DNA of 64,000 bases from Pseudomonadota bacterium (GCA_021782365.1 JAJXVB010000003.1:1-64000), one strand, 5' to 3'; counted from the first letter of the stretch, positions 18,997-28,447 are shown. Made by a program: numbers and translations. Notes: generated from the sequence alone by a model not told the origin.

Positions 18997-19871
18997 CTTT
19001 CAAGCAACCTCTGGTTGAATTCCTCTGAGCTCAGTTCAGGTACATGGGTTGAATCGCTGAGCGTTGCATCCCAGACTTCCTGCCCGTCGCGCGCGTTTGA
19101 AAACTGCATGTTTCGGCAGGCCAGCCTTTCCTGATCTGCCAAAAGATCAGTCAGGGATTTTTCGGGAAGCGAATGAACCCGGTAGCGTTCCATGAGTTCT
19201 GCCGCAGCATTGCGGAATGCCGGGATGGAATCTTCCACCAGCCTTGTCGCATCGCCTTGTGCGCGCCTCAGCTTTCCGCCCGTCACGCGCCAGACGAGCG
19301 CGCGGTCTCTTGAATCGAATTCTTCCACGCCCTTGACCGTCTCGATCACTTCCGGGCCTGACAGGCTGAGTCTCCCCTGTTCTGACATGATCACTTCATT
19401 GCACAGCCTGGTCACGATGCCCATGCCTCCGAAGGCGCCGCAAGAGCCGCCGACGAGTGCAAATACCGGTATGCCTGCAGCCTGGACGCTCAGCAGGGCG
19501 CGCATGATCTCGGAAATGGCGATCAGTCCCGCATTGGCCTCGTGCAGCCTAACCCCGCCAGAGTCTATCAGCAGCAGCACGGCCGAGGGGCGCTCTGCCA
19601 GCGCCCTGTCGAGCAGGCCACGGATTTTCGCGCCATGCACTTCACCGACCGAGCCCCCATTGAAACGACCTTCCTGGGCCGCGATCAGTATCGCATGTCC
19701 AGAAAGCCTAGCCCTCCCGACTGCAACGCCGTCGTCGAAGGAAAGCGGGGCGTTCAACCTTGCCAAATGCGGACTGGTCTGCCTCATTTCCGGAGGGCAG
19801 AATTCCTCGAAGGTGCCGGCATCGACCAGACCTCGAATTCTCGTTCGGGCAGAGGCCTCGAAATAGCTCAT
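18993..19871 (-). CDS. mdcD: Malonate decarboxylase beta subunit
   Basis: MdcD is the second decarboxylase subunit, converting malonyl-S-ACP to acetyl-S-ACP and CO2. The 292-residue protein begins MSYFEASARTRIRGLVDAGTF, as in carboxyltransferase beta chains, and has the family core GGSVGEVHGAKIRGLLD, LLLIDSGGVRLHEANAGLIAISE and FALVGGSCGAFGGMGIVT. Both ends overlap their neighbours by four bases (ATGA), pointing to equal expression of C, D and E. Confidence 0.95.
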   Translation of the reverse strand: MSYFEASARTRIRGLVDAGTFEEFCPPEMRQTSPHLARLNAPLSFDDGVAVGRARLSGHAILIAAQEGRFNGGSVGEVHGAKIRGLLDRALAERPSAVLLLIDSGGVRLHEANAGLIAISEIMRALLSVQAAGIPVFALVGGSCGAFGGMGIVTRLCNEVIMSEQGRLSLSGPEVIETVKGVEEFDSRDRALVWRVTGGKLRRAQGDATRLVEDSIPAFRNAAAELMERYRVHSLPEKSLTDLLADQERLACRNMQFSNARDGQEVWDATLSDSTHVPELSSEEFNQRLLER

Positions 19872-20179
19872 GGCGCGTCTCCGCTTGCGATTTCGAATGC
19901 CTGCGAGAGGCGCAGGCTGACCACGGCCGGCGTTGCTCCGGCATCGTTGATCGATAGTCTGAGACCGCCGGACTCATGCTCCTTTGCAAAGTCATTGAGC
20001 ACCGCTTCCCAGATGTCCCTGAATCCGTGGGCCGATGTGCTGACCTCTATCTCGCAGGCATCCTCCATTCCGATGGGCTCGACCAGCACTTCGAGGTTGC
20101 CGGAGGAAACCACGCCGCATAGGGTTGTGCGCCGCGATTTGGCCGGGACGGATTTCAGCGTGAGCGTGAATTTTTCCAT
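19868..20179 (-). CDS. mdcC: Malonate decarboxylase acyl-carrier subunit (delta)
   Basis: MdcC carries the substrate through the decarboxylase cycle on a phosphoribosyl-dephospho-CoA arm. With the ATG at 20179 (MEKFTLTLKSVPAKSR) it has 103 residues, the family size; the longer frame runs into mdcA and is rejected. The attachment serine is probably Ser26 in VVSSGNLEVLVEP. It starts five bases after mdcA and overlaps mdcD by four bases. Confidence 0.93.
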   Translation of the reverse strand: MEKFTLTLKSVPAKSRRTTLCGVVSSGNLEVLVEPIGMEDACEIEVSTSAHGFRDIWEAVLNDFAKEHESGGLRLSINDAGATPAVVSLRLSQAFEIASGDAP

Positions 20180-20184
20180 GTCGC

Positions 20185-21825
20185 TTACCAGTTGCGAAAT
20201 TGTGCCGGGGGGTCGTAAAGGCCGCCGGAAATGCGCACCAGATCCTTGATGTTGCGGGCAGCCAGAAGATCGCGGGTCGCATCGCGCTTCCTGATTCCCA
20301 GGTCTTCGGCCCGGCGTATGATTCCCCTGTCGCGCAGGTTCTCGACCATGCGCGCATCCCTGCTCATCCCGAAGGGAGTGTATCCGGCCACACCGCGGAT
20401 CGCCTGTTCGCGTTCCTCTTGCGTCCTGCATAGCAAGAGGTTCGCGATGCCTTCCTCGGTGATGATGTGAGTCAGATCGTCCCCGTAGATCATCACGGGA
20501 GGAAGTTCCATGTCAGCGGTCTTTGCGAGTTCCCATGCATCCAGATGCTCGACAAAGGTCGGCTGCATGTGTTCGCGGAATGTCTCGACGATCTGCACGA
20601 CAAGCTTTTTCCCGCGCGGTATTCCGGCGCCAAGTTGAGCCTCCCGCCCTGCGCGCAGCCAGGCAGGAGAGGCATGGCGCCGCCCGCGCGCATCAGCACC
20701 CATGTTGGGCGCTCCGCCGAATCCTGCGATGCGGTCCAGGGTTGCGGTCGAGCTGTTGCCATGAGAGTCTATCTGCAGCGTCGAGCCTATGAACAGGTCG
20801 CAGGCATAGTGGCCGGCAGCCTGGCTGAAGGCGCGGTTGGAGCGCATCGAGCCATCTGCGCCTACGAAGAAAATGTCGGGCCGGGCAGAGGTGTAGCGCT
20901 CCATGCCGACCTCGGATCCGAAGCAGTGAACGGATTTCACAAAGCCGGATTCGATCGCCGGAATCAGCGTCGGATGGGGATTGAGCGCCCAATGCGTGCA
21001 GATCTTTCCCTTGAGACCGAGGTCTGCCGCATAGGTCGGCAGAAGAAGCTCTATCGCTGCCGTGTCGAAACCGATGCCGTGGTTCAAGCGCGTGATGCCG
21101 TATTCGGCATACAACCCCTTGATCGCGATCATCCCCATCAGAACCTGTATCTCGGTGATCAATGCAGGGTCGCGCGTGAAAAGGGGCTCGATGTAATGCG
21201 GGGTTGGCGCCTTGATATAGAAATTGACCCAGTCCGCAGGGATGTCCACGCGAGGCAGCCGGTCCACGATCTCGTTGACCTGCGCGATCACGATGCCGCC
21301 CTTGAAGGCGGTCGCTTCAACGATGGCGGGCGTGTCTTCCGTGTTTGGCCCCGTATAGAGATTACCCTCGCGGTCGGCTGCCTGAGCCGCGATGAGGGCG
21401 ACGCGCGGTGTCAGATCGACGAAGTATCTGGCGAACAGTTCGAGATAAGTATGGATTGCGCCTATCGCGATTTTTTTGTTTTCGACCAGAAGCGCGAGCC
21501 TGCTTGCCTGTGGGCCTGAAAAGGAGAAGTCGATGCGCTCGACCTGGCCGCGTTCGATCAGGTCGATGTGTTCAGGCAGGGCAAGCACGGACTGCACGAG
21601 ATGCAGTCCTGTGACGCGGGATGGGTCTGTTTTCGCGATGCACCTGGCGAGAAAGTCTGCCTGCTTCTGGTTGTTCCCTTCTATGCAGACGCGGTCGCCA
21701 GGTTCGATGACGGCCCCGAGCAGTTGCACGGCATGCTCGGTCGCAACCAGGCGATTGCTAGAGATGCCAGCCGCGCGTTTGAGCCTGGCTAGCCGGTTGC
21801 TTGCCAGATGGTCATGCTGCTTCAT
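20185..21825 (-). CDS. mdcA: Malonate decarboxylase alpha subunit (acetyl-S-ACP:malonate ACP transferase)
   Basis: MdcA exchanges acetyl for malonate on MdcC, a CoA-transferase-like reaction that keeps the cycle running without new CoA. The start at 21825 (MKQHDHLASNRLARLKRAAG) gives 546 residues, the family size; the longer frame lies in the upstream transporter gene. Segments such as GDRVCIEGNNQKQADFLAR, VQSVLALPEHIDLIERG and PLGRKLV-like GIPRGKKLVVQIVETF are typical. The ATG overlaps the TRAP large-subunit stop (ATGA), tying uptake and catabolism in one transcript. Confidence 0.95.
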   Translation of the reverse strand: MKQHDHLASNRLARLKRAAGISSNRLVATEHAVQLLGAVIEPGDRVCIEGNNQKQADFLARCIAKTDPSRVTGLHLVQSVLALPEHIDLIERGQVERIDFSFSGPQASRLALLVENKKIAIGAIHTYLELFARYFVDLTPRVALIAAQAADREGNLYTGPNTEDTPAIVEATAFKGGIVIAQVNEIVDRLPRVDIPADWVNFYIKAPTPHYIEPLFTRDPALITEIQVLMGMIAIKGLYAEYGITRLNHGIGFDTAAIELLLPTYAADLGLKGKICTHWALNPHPTLIPAIESGFVKSVHCFGSEVGMERYTSARPDIFFVGADGSMRSNRAFSQAAGHYACDLFIGSTLQIDSHGNSSTATLDRIAGFGGAPNMGADARGRRHASPAWLRAGREAQLGAGIPRGKKLVVQIVETFREHMQPTFVEHLDAWELAKTADMELPPVMIYGDDLTHIITEEGIANLLLCRTQEEREQAIRGVAGYTPFGMSRDARMVENLRDRGIIRRAEDLGIRKRDATRDLLAARNIKDLVRISGGLYDPPAQFRNW

Positions 21826-23171
21826 TTCGCACCGAACACGACATCGGGAAGGAAGGTGGCGATGCCTGGAAAGAAGCAGAGCAGCAGCACCGTGAGGATC
21901 ATGAGGCCGACGAAAGGGATCACGCCCCAGATGATTTCCTTCAAAGGAATGTCGGGCGCGATGTTTTTGATCACGAAGATGTTGAGCCCTACAGGGGGGT
22001 GTATCAACCCCATTTCCATCACGATGGTCATGATGATGCCGAACCAGATCATGTCGAACCCTGCAGCCTTGAGCGGGGGAAGGATGATGGGGGCGGTCAT
22101 GAGTATGATCGATACCGGCGGAAGAAAGAAGCCGAGCACGACGATCATGACGAGGATCACCGCAAGCAGAGTCCATTTCGAGAGGCCGAGAGCGACGATG
22201 CTTTCGGCCGCGGACTGGCTGATGTGCAGATAGCTCATGACGTAGGAATAAAGCAGGGACATGCCGATGATGAACATCAGCATGGTCGATTCCTTGAGCG
22301 TGCTCGCGAGTATCGGGCTCAGCTGGGAGGGGCGCCAGAGCCTGTAGATGACGGCGATCAGGATAAGCGCGAGCAATCCTCCCAGCCCGGCAGTTTCGGA
22401 AGGCGTTGCATATCCGCCATAAAGCGCGACCATCACGCCGATGAGCAGGGTGACGAATGGAACCACGCGGGGCAGAAGGCGCGTCTTGTCCAGCAGGGAC
22501 ATCTCGAATTCATCCAGATACGCGGACTTTTCTCCGCCCTGCTTCCAGACGTCGAGCGCGCTCTTGTATTCCTTCTTGTAGCGGAATGCCGCATAAATCG
22601 AAAACAGCGCGACCATCAAGAGCCCCGGGATGATGCCGGCAAGGAAGAGGCGACCCAGGGACTGTTCGGCTGCGATTGCAAAGAGGATCATCACGATGGA
22701 AGGGGGGAGCAATATGCCAAGTGTTCCACCCGCGGCGATGATGCCAGCGGCGAAGCGCGGAGAATAGCCGCGCGCGCGCATCTCGGGAATGCCTGCGCTG
22801 CCGATCGCCGAACAGGTCGCGGGGCTGGAACCCGACATCGCGGCAAACAGCCCGCTCGCGAGGATGTTTGCGATGCCGAGTCCACCGGGGATTTTGTGCA
22901 TCCATGCGTGAATCGCAAGATACAGATCGGAGCCTGCGCGCGACTTGCCGATTGCTGCACCCTTGAGGATGAAAAGGGGAATGGATAAAAGCGTGATGTT
23001 CGCCATCTCCTCGTATACGTTGGGTGCGATCGTGTCCAGAGATGCGCTGGGCATGAAGAAGAACATGAAGATGACGGCGATGCCGCCCAGCGCGAACGCG
23101 ATCGGCATGCCGGAGAACATCAGGAGCAGCGTGCCCAGGCCGTAAAGTATTCCGATGATGCCTGTGCTCAT
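21822..23171 (-). CDS. TRAP transporter large permease subunit (DctM type)
   Basis: This is the channel-forming membrane part of a tripartite ATP-independent periplasmic transporter. With the ATG at 23171 (MSTGIIGILYGLGTLLLMFSGMPIAFALGG) it has 449 residues and about 12 hydrophobic segments, the usual DctM form. Conserved DctM landmarks include ASGLFAAMSGSSPATCSAIGSAGIPEM and GGTLGILLPPSIVMILFAI, and a late PPVGLNIFVIKNI loop. The start overlaps the small subunit by four bases; the end overlaps mdcA. Malonate is the likely substrate by position. Confidence 0.93.
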   Translation of the reverse strand: MSTGIIGILYGLGTLLLMFSGMPIAFALGGIAVIFMFFFMPSASLDTIAPNVYEEMANITLLSIPLFILKGAAIGKSRAGSDLYLAIHAWMHKIPGGLGIANILASGLFAAMSGSSPATCSAIGSAGIPEMRARGYSPRFAAGIIAAGGTLGILLPPSIVMILFAIAAEQSLGRLFLAGIIPGLLMVALFSIYAAFRYKKEYKSALDVWKQGGEKSAYLDEFEMSLLDKTRLLPRVVPFVTLLIGVMVALYGGYATPSETAGLGGLLALILIAVIYRLWRPSQLSPILASTLKESTMLMFIIGMSLLYSYVMSYLHISQSAAESIVALGLSKWTLLAVILVMIVVLGFFLPPVSIILMTAPIILPPLKAAGFDMIWFGIIMTIVMEMGLIHPPVGLNIFVIKNIAPDIPLKEIIWGVIPFVGLMILTVLLLCFFPGIATFLPDVVFGAK

Positions 23172-23701
23172 TGTCTCGCCTCTGTCAGTCCCACGATGAT
23201 TTGCGAGAGAAGCTGCAGGGTGAGCAGCACCATGCCCGACGTCATCAGGCCGTAAGGTATCCACAGGGGAGGAGCCCAGGACGAGGATGTGGTCTGCCCT
23301 TCGACATAGGCTTCGTGCAGCATGTTCCAGGATTCCCAGGAGAAGAAGGCGCAAAAGGCGAAAGAGGCGACATCGCAAAGCAGCAGGCGTATGCGGTTAA
23401 CTGCGGGCGAAAGATGATCTTTCAGCACTTCGATGCCGATATGGCCGCGCTGCGACTGAACATAGGCGCCGCACATGAATACCGCGCCGACCAGCAGGAA
23501 TACCGATGCTTCGTCCTGCCAGTCCGTCGGCACCTTGAGGAAATAGCGCAGAAAGACGCTGCCCGTCAGTATGAGACAGGCTGCGAGCAGCGCCAGCATC
23601 GACAGGAAGAGCACCCCCTTGTTGAGGTGCTCCTGCAGCTTGACTATCTTTCCTGTCATGCCGCCTGGCGATGCCCCTTCAAGTCCTGCGCCATGGTTCA
23701 T
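23168..23701 (-). CDS. TRAP transporter small permease subunit (DctQ type)
   Basis: The 177-residue protein has four membrane helices and the DctQ family motif around FLRYFLKVPTDWQDEASVFLLVGAVF, with a conserved Trp-x-x-Glu. It pairs with the DctM-type subunit to form the TRAP membrane complex driven by the sodium or proton gradient. GTG/ATG choices further in exist, but the ATG at 23701 overlaps the dctP-type stop by four bases and is favoured. A second Met at residue 15 is possible. Confidence 0.9.
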   Translation of the reverse strand: MNHGAGLEGASPGGMTGKIVKLQEHLNKGVLFLSMLALLAACLILTGSVFLRYFLKVPTDWQDEASVFLLVGAVFMCGAYVQSQRGHIGIEVLKDHLSPAVNRIRLLLCDVASFAFCAFFSWESWNMLHEAYVEGQTTSSSWAPPLWIPYGLMTSGMVLLTLQLLSQIIVGLTEARQ

Positions 23702-24723
23702 AGCGTCTTTTCAGCAAGCTTCAGGATGTTCGCGCAGCTCTCGCTTCTGGCAGCAAAGTCCTTCCATGCTGTCTCGCGGGCGATGGCCTGCCATTTCTTG
23801 ACCGATGCATCCGACATGTCATAAGCCTTGCCGCCTGCCTTCTGGTAGACAGAGGCGACGGCCTGATCGTCAGCCTTCGCCTGTTCAAGCGCGAATTTCT
23901 CCATCTCTGCGCCGACCGACATGATCGCATCCTGCTGCGACTTTGGCAGCTTGTCAAAGACGGCCTTCGAGATCATCAGTGGCTCGAGCATGAACCAGTA
24001 TGTCTTGCCGCGTCCGGTGGTCAGCTGCTTTGCAACTTCTTCCAGGCGGAACGAGATCAGGCTGGTTGAGGAGGTCATCGCGGCATCCAGGGCGCCAGTC
24101 TGCATGGCTGCATAGATCTCGTTGGAAGGAAGGTTGAGCACGGCTGCACCCGCGGCCTTGAGAACCATGTCCACTTCCCGGCTGCCGCCTCTGACCTTCA
24201 TGCCCTTCGCATCTTCAGGATTGATGATGGGTTTGGTGCGGCTTGCAACGCCTCCTGCCTGCCATATCCAGCTGACGATGATCACGCCCTTGTCTGCGAG
24301 GACCTTGGACAGCGCGCGTCCCACCTCTGCATTCTTCCAGGTCGCCGCCTGCTCGTAGGAGGTCACGATGCCGGGCATCAGGCCGATATTGGTTTCAGGG
24401 ACTTCGCCGCCCGCATAGGACAAGGGCACGAGCGACATGTCCAACGCGCCCTTGCGCATCGCGCTGAACTGCGCATTGGTCTTCATCAGCGACGAGTCGG
24501 GATAGACGCTGCCCTTCAGCGCGCCGCCGGTGCGCTTTTCGATTTCTGCGGCGAATTTTCGGCAAAGGCGGTCGCGGAAGTCGCCGGAATCGATCGTCCC
24601 GCCCGGAAACTGATGGGAGATCTTCAGTGTGACCGGTTCTGCCGAAAAGGCAGGGTTGCCAAACAAGGTCAGTGCGGATGCGGTGGCCAACCCGAGCAGG
24701 ATGCGGCGGCGAGCGATGTTCAT
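23698..24723 (-). CDS. TRAP transporter periplasmic solute-binding protein (DctP type)
   Basis: This 341-residue protein starts with a signal peptide, MNIARRRILLGLATASALTLF, with cleavage probable after the Ala of PAFSA; the double/triple Arg allows Tat export as an alternative to Sec. The mature part has DctP features: early VTLKISHQFPGGTIDS, the conserved carboxylate-binding Arg in GMKVRGGSREVD and a later LPSNEIYAAMQTGALDAAM. As the first gene of the operon it faces the GntR regulator across the operator region. Malonate or a similar dicarboxylate is the probable ligand, from context only. Confidence 0.92.
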   Translation of the reverse strand: MNIARRRILLGLATASALTLFGNPAFSAEPVTLKISHQFPGGTIDSGDFRDRLCRKFAAEIEKRTGGALKGSVYPDSSLMKTNAQFSAMRKGALDMSLVPLSYAGGEVPETNIGLMPGIVTSYEQAATWKNAEVGRALSKVLADKGVIIVSWIWQAGGVASRTKPIINPEDAKGMKVRGGSREVDMVLKAAGAAVLNLPSNEIYAAMQTGALDAAMTSSTSLISFRLEEVAKQLTTGRGKTYWFMLEPLMISKAVFDKLPKSQQDAIMSVGAEMEKFALEQAKADDQAVASVYQKAGGKAYDMSDASVKKWQAIARETAWKDFAARSESCANILKLAEKTL

Positions 24724-24754
24724 ATGGAATCTCCCTGTGGTTTTTGAAGTCTAT

Positions 24755-24818
24755 CTTGCATACAATTTATTTATGCAATGCATGCAATATTGACTGGATG
24801 TGTATATATTGTCAATAT
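24755..24818. promoter_or_regulatory. Operator cluster between the malonate operon and its GntR regulator
   Basis: Several symmetrical sites lie in this AT-rich divergent gap. TTGCATA (24756-24762) and TATGCAA (24772-24778) form a perfect 7-base inverted repeat with a 9-base spacer. ATGCAAT is directly repeated at 24773-24779 and 24782-24788. ATATTGAC (24787-24794) and GTCAATAT (24811-24818) form a perfect 8-base inverted repeat around 16 bases. CTTGCATACAAT (24755-24766) is close to the MdcY operator ATTGTATACAAT recalled from Acinetobacter (10 of 12). TTGACT at 24790-24795 could be a -35 box for the regulator. Confidence 0.6.
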
Positions 24819-24856
24819 CACTGTATGATGATCCCTATTCATCCGTCAGGAAATTC

Positions 24857-25525
24857 ATGGAAAAGAGAACACGTTCAGAGCAGATGAGCGACCGGATCGA
24901 AGAGCGCATCGTGACCGGGATCTATCCGCCCGGCATGCGCCTTGACGAAGTCGAGCTTGCGGCAGGCTTCGGCGTTTCGCGCACGCCGATACGCGAGGCG
25001 CTGATACAGCTGTCCTCGACGGGGCTCGTTGAAATACGACCGAGAAGGGGGGCGATCGTTGCGGACATCGGGCCTCAGCAGCTTTGGGAAATGTTCGAGG
25101 TGATGGCCGAACTCGAGGCGATGTGCGGAAGGCTCGCTGCACGCCGCATCAGCAAGGAGGAGCAGACCGCCTTGGTTGCCGCCCACGAGGCTTGCGAGGC
25201 GGCGAGGGATCGGAAGGATGCGGACGAGTACTACAGGCTGAACGAGCAATTCCACCATCTGATCTATGCCGCGAGCCACAACAGTTTTTTGCAGGCCCAG
25301 GCTGCGGCATTGCACAGGAGGCTGAAACCCTATCGGCGGCTGCAGCTCAGGGTGCGCGACAGGATGAACAGCTCCTTTTCGGAGCATGCCGGCATCCTGG
25401 ATGCGATCCTCTCCGAGAAGGGGGAGCTTGCCGCGGAGCGTCTGCGCGATCATGTCGTCGTGCAGGGGCAGCGCTTTGCCGACCTGGTCTCTTCCCTGCC
25501 GCTGCTGAATCAGGCGATACGCTGA
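24857..25525 (+). CDS. GntR/FCD-family transcriptional regulator, probable malonate repressor
   Basis: The 222-residue protein has an N-terminal winged helix-turn-helix (about residues 8-75) with LDEVELAAGFGVSRTPIREALIQL and IRPRRGAIVA, followed by a C-terminal FCD domain with the metal/ligand-binding pattern of Asp/His residues (for example HHLIYAASHNSFL and SEHAGILDAIL). The start at 24857 follows CAGGA by six bases; an upstream ATG at 24800 lies within the operator region. It is divergent from the malonate operon, like MdcY and MatR in other bacteria, so malonate-responsive repression is the natural guess. Confidence 0.87.
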   Translation: MEKRTRSEQMSDRIEERIVTGIYPPGMRLDEVELAAGFGVSRTPIREALIQLSSTGLVEIRPRRGAIVADIGPQQLWEMFEVMAELEAMCGRLAARRISKEEQTALVAAHEACEAARDRKDADEYYRLNEQFHHLIYAASHNSFLQAQAAALHRRLKPYRRLQLRVRDRMNSSFSEHAGILDAILSEKGELAAERLRDHVVVQGQRFADLVSSLPLLNQAIR

Positions 25526-25529
25526 AAGC

Positions 25530-28352
25530 CTATCTGCCCTTCAGCGCCTGCTTGAGATAGATGCCGGTCACGCTCTTCCTGTTTTTGGAGATGTCCTGAG
25601 GCGTGCCCTCTGCGATGATCTGCCCGCCGCCGCTTCCTCCTTCAGGGCCCAGGTCGATCACCCAGTCAGCGGTCTTGATCACGTCCAGGTTATGCTCTAT
25701 CACCACCAGCGTGTTGCCCTGATCGCGCAGCTTGTGTATCACGCCGAGAAGAAGCGCGATGTCGTGGAAATGCAATCCCGTGGTCGGTTCGTCGAGTATG
25801 TACAGGGTGCGGCCCGTGTCGCGCTTTGAAAGTTCGAGCGATAGTTTGACGCGCTGCGCCTCGCCTCCGGATAGCGTGGTGGCAGACTGGCCGAGCGTGA
25901 TGTAGCCCAATCCCACGTCAAGCAGTGTCTGCAGTTTGCGCTTGATGACGGGGACCGCGCCAAAGAATTCATGCGCTGCCTCGACCGTCATCTGCAGAAC
26001 CTGGTGGACGTTTTTCCCCTTGTACTGGATCTCCAGCGTTTCCCTGTTGTAGCGCTGCCCGTGACATACGTCGCAGGGGACATAGACGTCCGGCATGAAA
26101 TGCATCTCAACCTTGATCACGCCATCGCCCTGGCAGGCCTCGCAGCGCCCTCCCTTCACGTTGAAGGAGAATCTTCCGGGTTCATAGCCCCGTTCGCGTG
26201 CCGCAGGCACGTTCGCGAAGAGCTCCCTTATCGGCGTGAAAAGGCCGGTATAGGTCGCGGGATTGGAGCGAGGCGTGCGCCCTATCGGGGTCTGGTCTAC
26301 GTTGATCACCTTGTCGAAGAATTCGAGACCGCTGGCCTTTTCATATGGTGCAGGATCGACATTGCTTCCGTAAAGGTGCTGGGCCACGACAGGATAAAGC
26401 GTGTCGTTGATCAGCGTCGACTTGCCTGAGCCCGACACGCCGGTGATGCAGACGAGCAGCCCCACCGGGAGATTCAGCGTGACCTCCTTGAGGTTGTTGC
26501 CTGAGGCGCCGGTGATCTGAAGCATGCGTTTGGGATCCGGTGCCTTGCGCTTCGCAGGCATGGGTATCTTTAACCTTCCTGTCAGATAGTCGCCGGTGAG
26601 CGATTTGTCGTTCAGGCAAATCTCGTCCGGCGTGCCCTTTGCCACGACCTGGCCGCCGTGCTCGCCGGCTCCCGGGCCCATGTCGACGATATAATCGGCA
26701 TGCCTGATCGCGTCTTCATCGTGTTCCACGACGATCACGCTGTTGCCCATGTCGCGCAGCTTGTAGAGCGTGGCGAGCAGCCTGTCATTGTCGCGCTGAT
26801 GAAGGCCGATGGAGGGCTCGTCCAGAACATACATCACGCCTGTCAGCCCAGATCCTATCTGGGAGGCGAGACGGATGCGCTGCGCCTCGCCTCCGGAAAG
26901 CGTTTCTGCCGAGCGGGAGAGCGAGAGGTAATTCAATCCGACGTTGTTCAAGAAGGTGAGCCGGCTTGCAATCTCCTGCACGATCTTTTCGGCGATCGTC
27001 TGCTTCTGTCCTTGCAGTTTCAGGGACTTGAAGAACTGCAGGGATTCATGCAGCGGCAGTTCGCTGATCTCGAAGAGCGTCCTGTCCTGGAATCTGACAT
27101 GGCGCGCCTCGAGCCGCAGCCTCGTGCCGTTGCATTCCGGGCAGATGCGGCTATTGAGGTATTTCGAGAGCTCTTCCCTGATGGTGGGGGAATCGGTCTC
27201 CCTGTAGCGACGCTCCAGATTGTTCACGATTCCTTCGAAGGCATGCTTGCGCAGCGTGGGTTTGCCGCGCTCGTTCATGTAATGGAACTCGATCTCATCC
27301 TTTCCGCTGCCGTATAGGACGATCTGCTGGATCTTCACGGGCAGGGTCTCGAAGGATTGCTCGAGGTCGAAGTCATAGTGCCTTGCAAGTCCGGATAGCA
27401 GCTGATAATAGAACTGGTTCCGCCTGTCCCAGCCCTTGATCGCGCCAGAGCTCAAGGAGAGCTCTGGAAGGCTTACGATGCGCTTTGCGTCGAAGAAGCT
27501 GATCGAACCCAGGCCGTCGCACTTCGGGCATGCTCCCATCGGATTGTTGAATGAAAAAAGCCTGGGCTCGAGCTCGGGCAGTGAATAACTGCAGATCGGG
27601 CAGGCAAACTTCGCGGAGAAGAGGTGTTCCTTTCCCGTGTCCATTTCAACCGCAAGGGCGCGGCCGTCCGCATGGCGCAGCGCAGTCTCGAAAGATTCCG
27701 CGAGCCGCTGCTTGGATTCTGGGTTTGCCCTCAATCTGTCGACGACGATCTCGACCGTATGCTTCCTGTTCTTCTGAAGCGCCGGCAGCGCATCCATCTC
27801 GTAGACCGTGCCGTCTATGCGCAACCTCGTGAAACCCTGGGCGCGCAGTTCGTCGAACATGTCGAGCTGTTCTCCCTTGCGGTTCACGACCAGCGGGGAC
27901 ATGATCATGATGCGCGTGCCCTCTTCGAGGGCCAGCACATGGTCCACCATCTGTCCCACGCTTTGGGATTGCAGCGCGATGTCGTGATCGGGGCAATAAG
28001 GATCGCCCGCGCGAGCGTAAAGAAGGCGCAGATAATCGTGTATCTCGGTGACCGTGCCAACCGTCGATCGGGGATTGTGCGAGGTGGCCTTCTGTTCGAT
28101 CGCGATTGCCGGAGACAATCCCTCTATCAGATCCACATCTGGCTTTTCCATCAACTGCAGGAACTGGCGAGCATAGGCGGAAAGCGATTCCACATAGCGG
28201 CGCTGTCCTTCTGCGTAGAGCGTGTCAAACGCGAGAGAGGACTTCCCCGAGCCTGAAAGGCCGGTGATCACCACCAGCTTGTGGCTGGGCAGGTCCAGGT
28301 CTATGTTCTTGAGATTGTGCGTGCGCGCACCGCGTATCTTGATGCTGTTCAT
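25530..28352 (-). CDS. uvrA: Excinuclease ABC subunit A
   Basis: UvrA is the damage-recognition ATPase of nucleotide excision repair. The 940-residue protein has two ABC modules, each with Walker A ([12 protein letters not shown] near residue 31 and [15 protein letters not shown] in the second half), paired signature motifs ([19 protein letters not shown] and [17 protein letters not shown]) and zinc fingers with CPICSY/CPKCDG and [14 protein letters not shown]. It converges on the GntR gene with a four-base gap and no clear terminator. Size is normal. Confidence 0.98.
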   Translation of the reverse strand: MNSIKIRGARTHNLKNIDLDLPSHKLVVITGLSGSGKSSLAFDTLYAEGQRRYVESLSAYARQFLQLMEKPDVDLIEGLSPAIAIEQKATSHNPRSTVGTVTEIHDYLRLLYARAGDPYCPDHDIALQSQSVGQMVDHVLALEEGTRIMIMSPLVVNRKGEQLDMFDELRAQGFTRLRIDGTVYEMDALPALQKNRKHTVEIVVDRLRANPESKQRLAESFETALRHADGRALAVEMDTGKEHLFSAKFACPICSYSLPELEPRLFSFNNPMGACPKCDGLGSISFFDAKRIVSLPELSLSSGAIKGWDRRNQFYYQLLSGLARHYDFDLEQSFETLPVKIQQIVLYGSGKDEIEFHYMNERGKPTLRKHAFEGIVNNLERRYRETDSPTIREELSKYLNSRICPECNGTRLRLEARHVRFQDRTLFEISELPLHESLQFFKSLKLQGQKQTIAEKIVQEIASRLTFLNNVGLNYLSLSRSAETLSGGEAQRIRLASQIGSGLTGVMYVLDEPSIGLHQRDNDRLLATLYKLRDMGNSVIVVEHDEDAIRHADYIVDMGPGAGEHGGQVVAKGTPDEICLNDKSLTGDYLTGRLKIPMPAKRKAPDPKRMLQITGASGNNLKEVTLNLPVGLLVCITGVSGSGKSTLINDTLYPVVAQHLYGSNVDPAPYEKASGLEFFDKVINVDQTPIGRTPRSNPATYTGLFTPIRELFANVPAARERGYEPGRFSFNVKGGRCEACQGDGVIKVEMHFMPDVYVPCDVCHGQRYNRETLEIQYKGKNVHQVLQMTVEAAHEFFGAVPVIKRKLQTLLDVGLGYITLGQSATTLSGGEAQRVKLSLELSKRDTGRTLYILDEPTTGLHFHDIALLLGVIHKLRDQGNTLVVIEHNLDVIKTADWVIDLGPEGGSGGGQIIAEGTPQDISKNRKSVTGIYLKQALKGR

Positions 28353-28411
28353 GATGGATTGGGAAAGTGCAACGATCCGTCAATATACGCGATTCGATGC
28401 GCTTTCCCAAG

Positions 28412-28444
28412 GCCCGCGCGCTCCAGGAAACGAGCGCGCAGGGC
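28412..28444 (-). other. GC-rich hairpin after cyoE
   Basis: GCGCGCTC (28416-28423) and GAGCGCGC (28432-28439) pair perfectly, extended by GCCC/GGGC across a one-base bulge, around an 8-base loop. It begins four bases after the cyoE stop on the minus strand. The expected T-run is absent, so it may stabilise the cyo mRNA end or act as an incomplete terminator before uvrA. Confidence 0.5.
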
Positions 28445-28447
28445 GTT

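Noticed and set aside
20467-21519. 350-codon open frame opposite mdcA
   Set aside because: Antisense shadow of mdcA with no family resemblance and no ribosome-binding site.
21801-22988. 395-codon open frame opposite the TRAP large subunit
   Set aside because: Charged low-complexity shadow of a hydrophobic gene.
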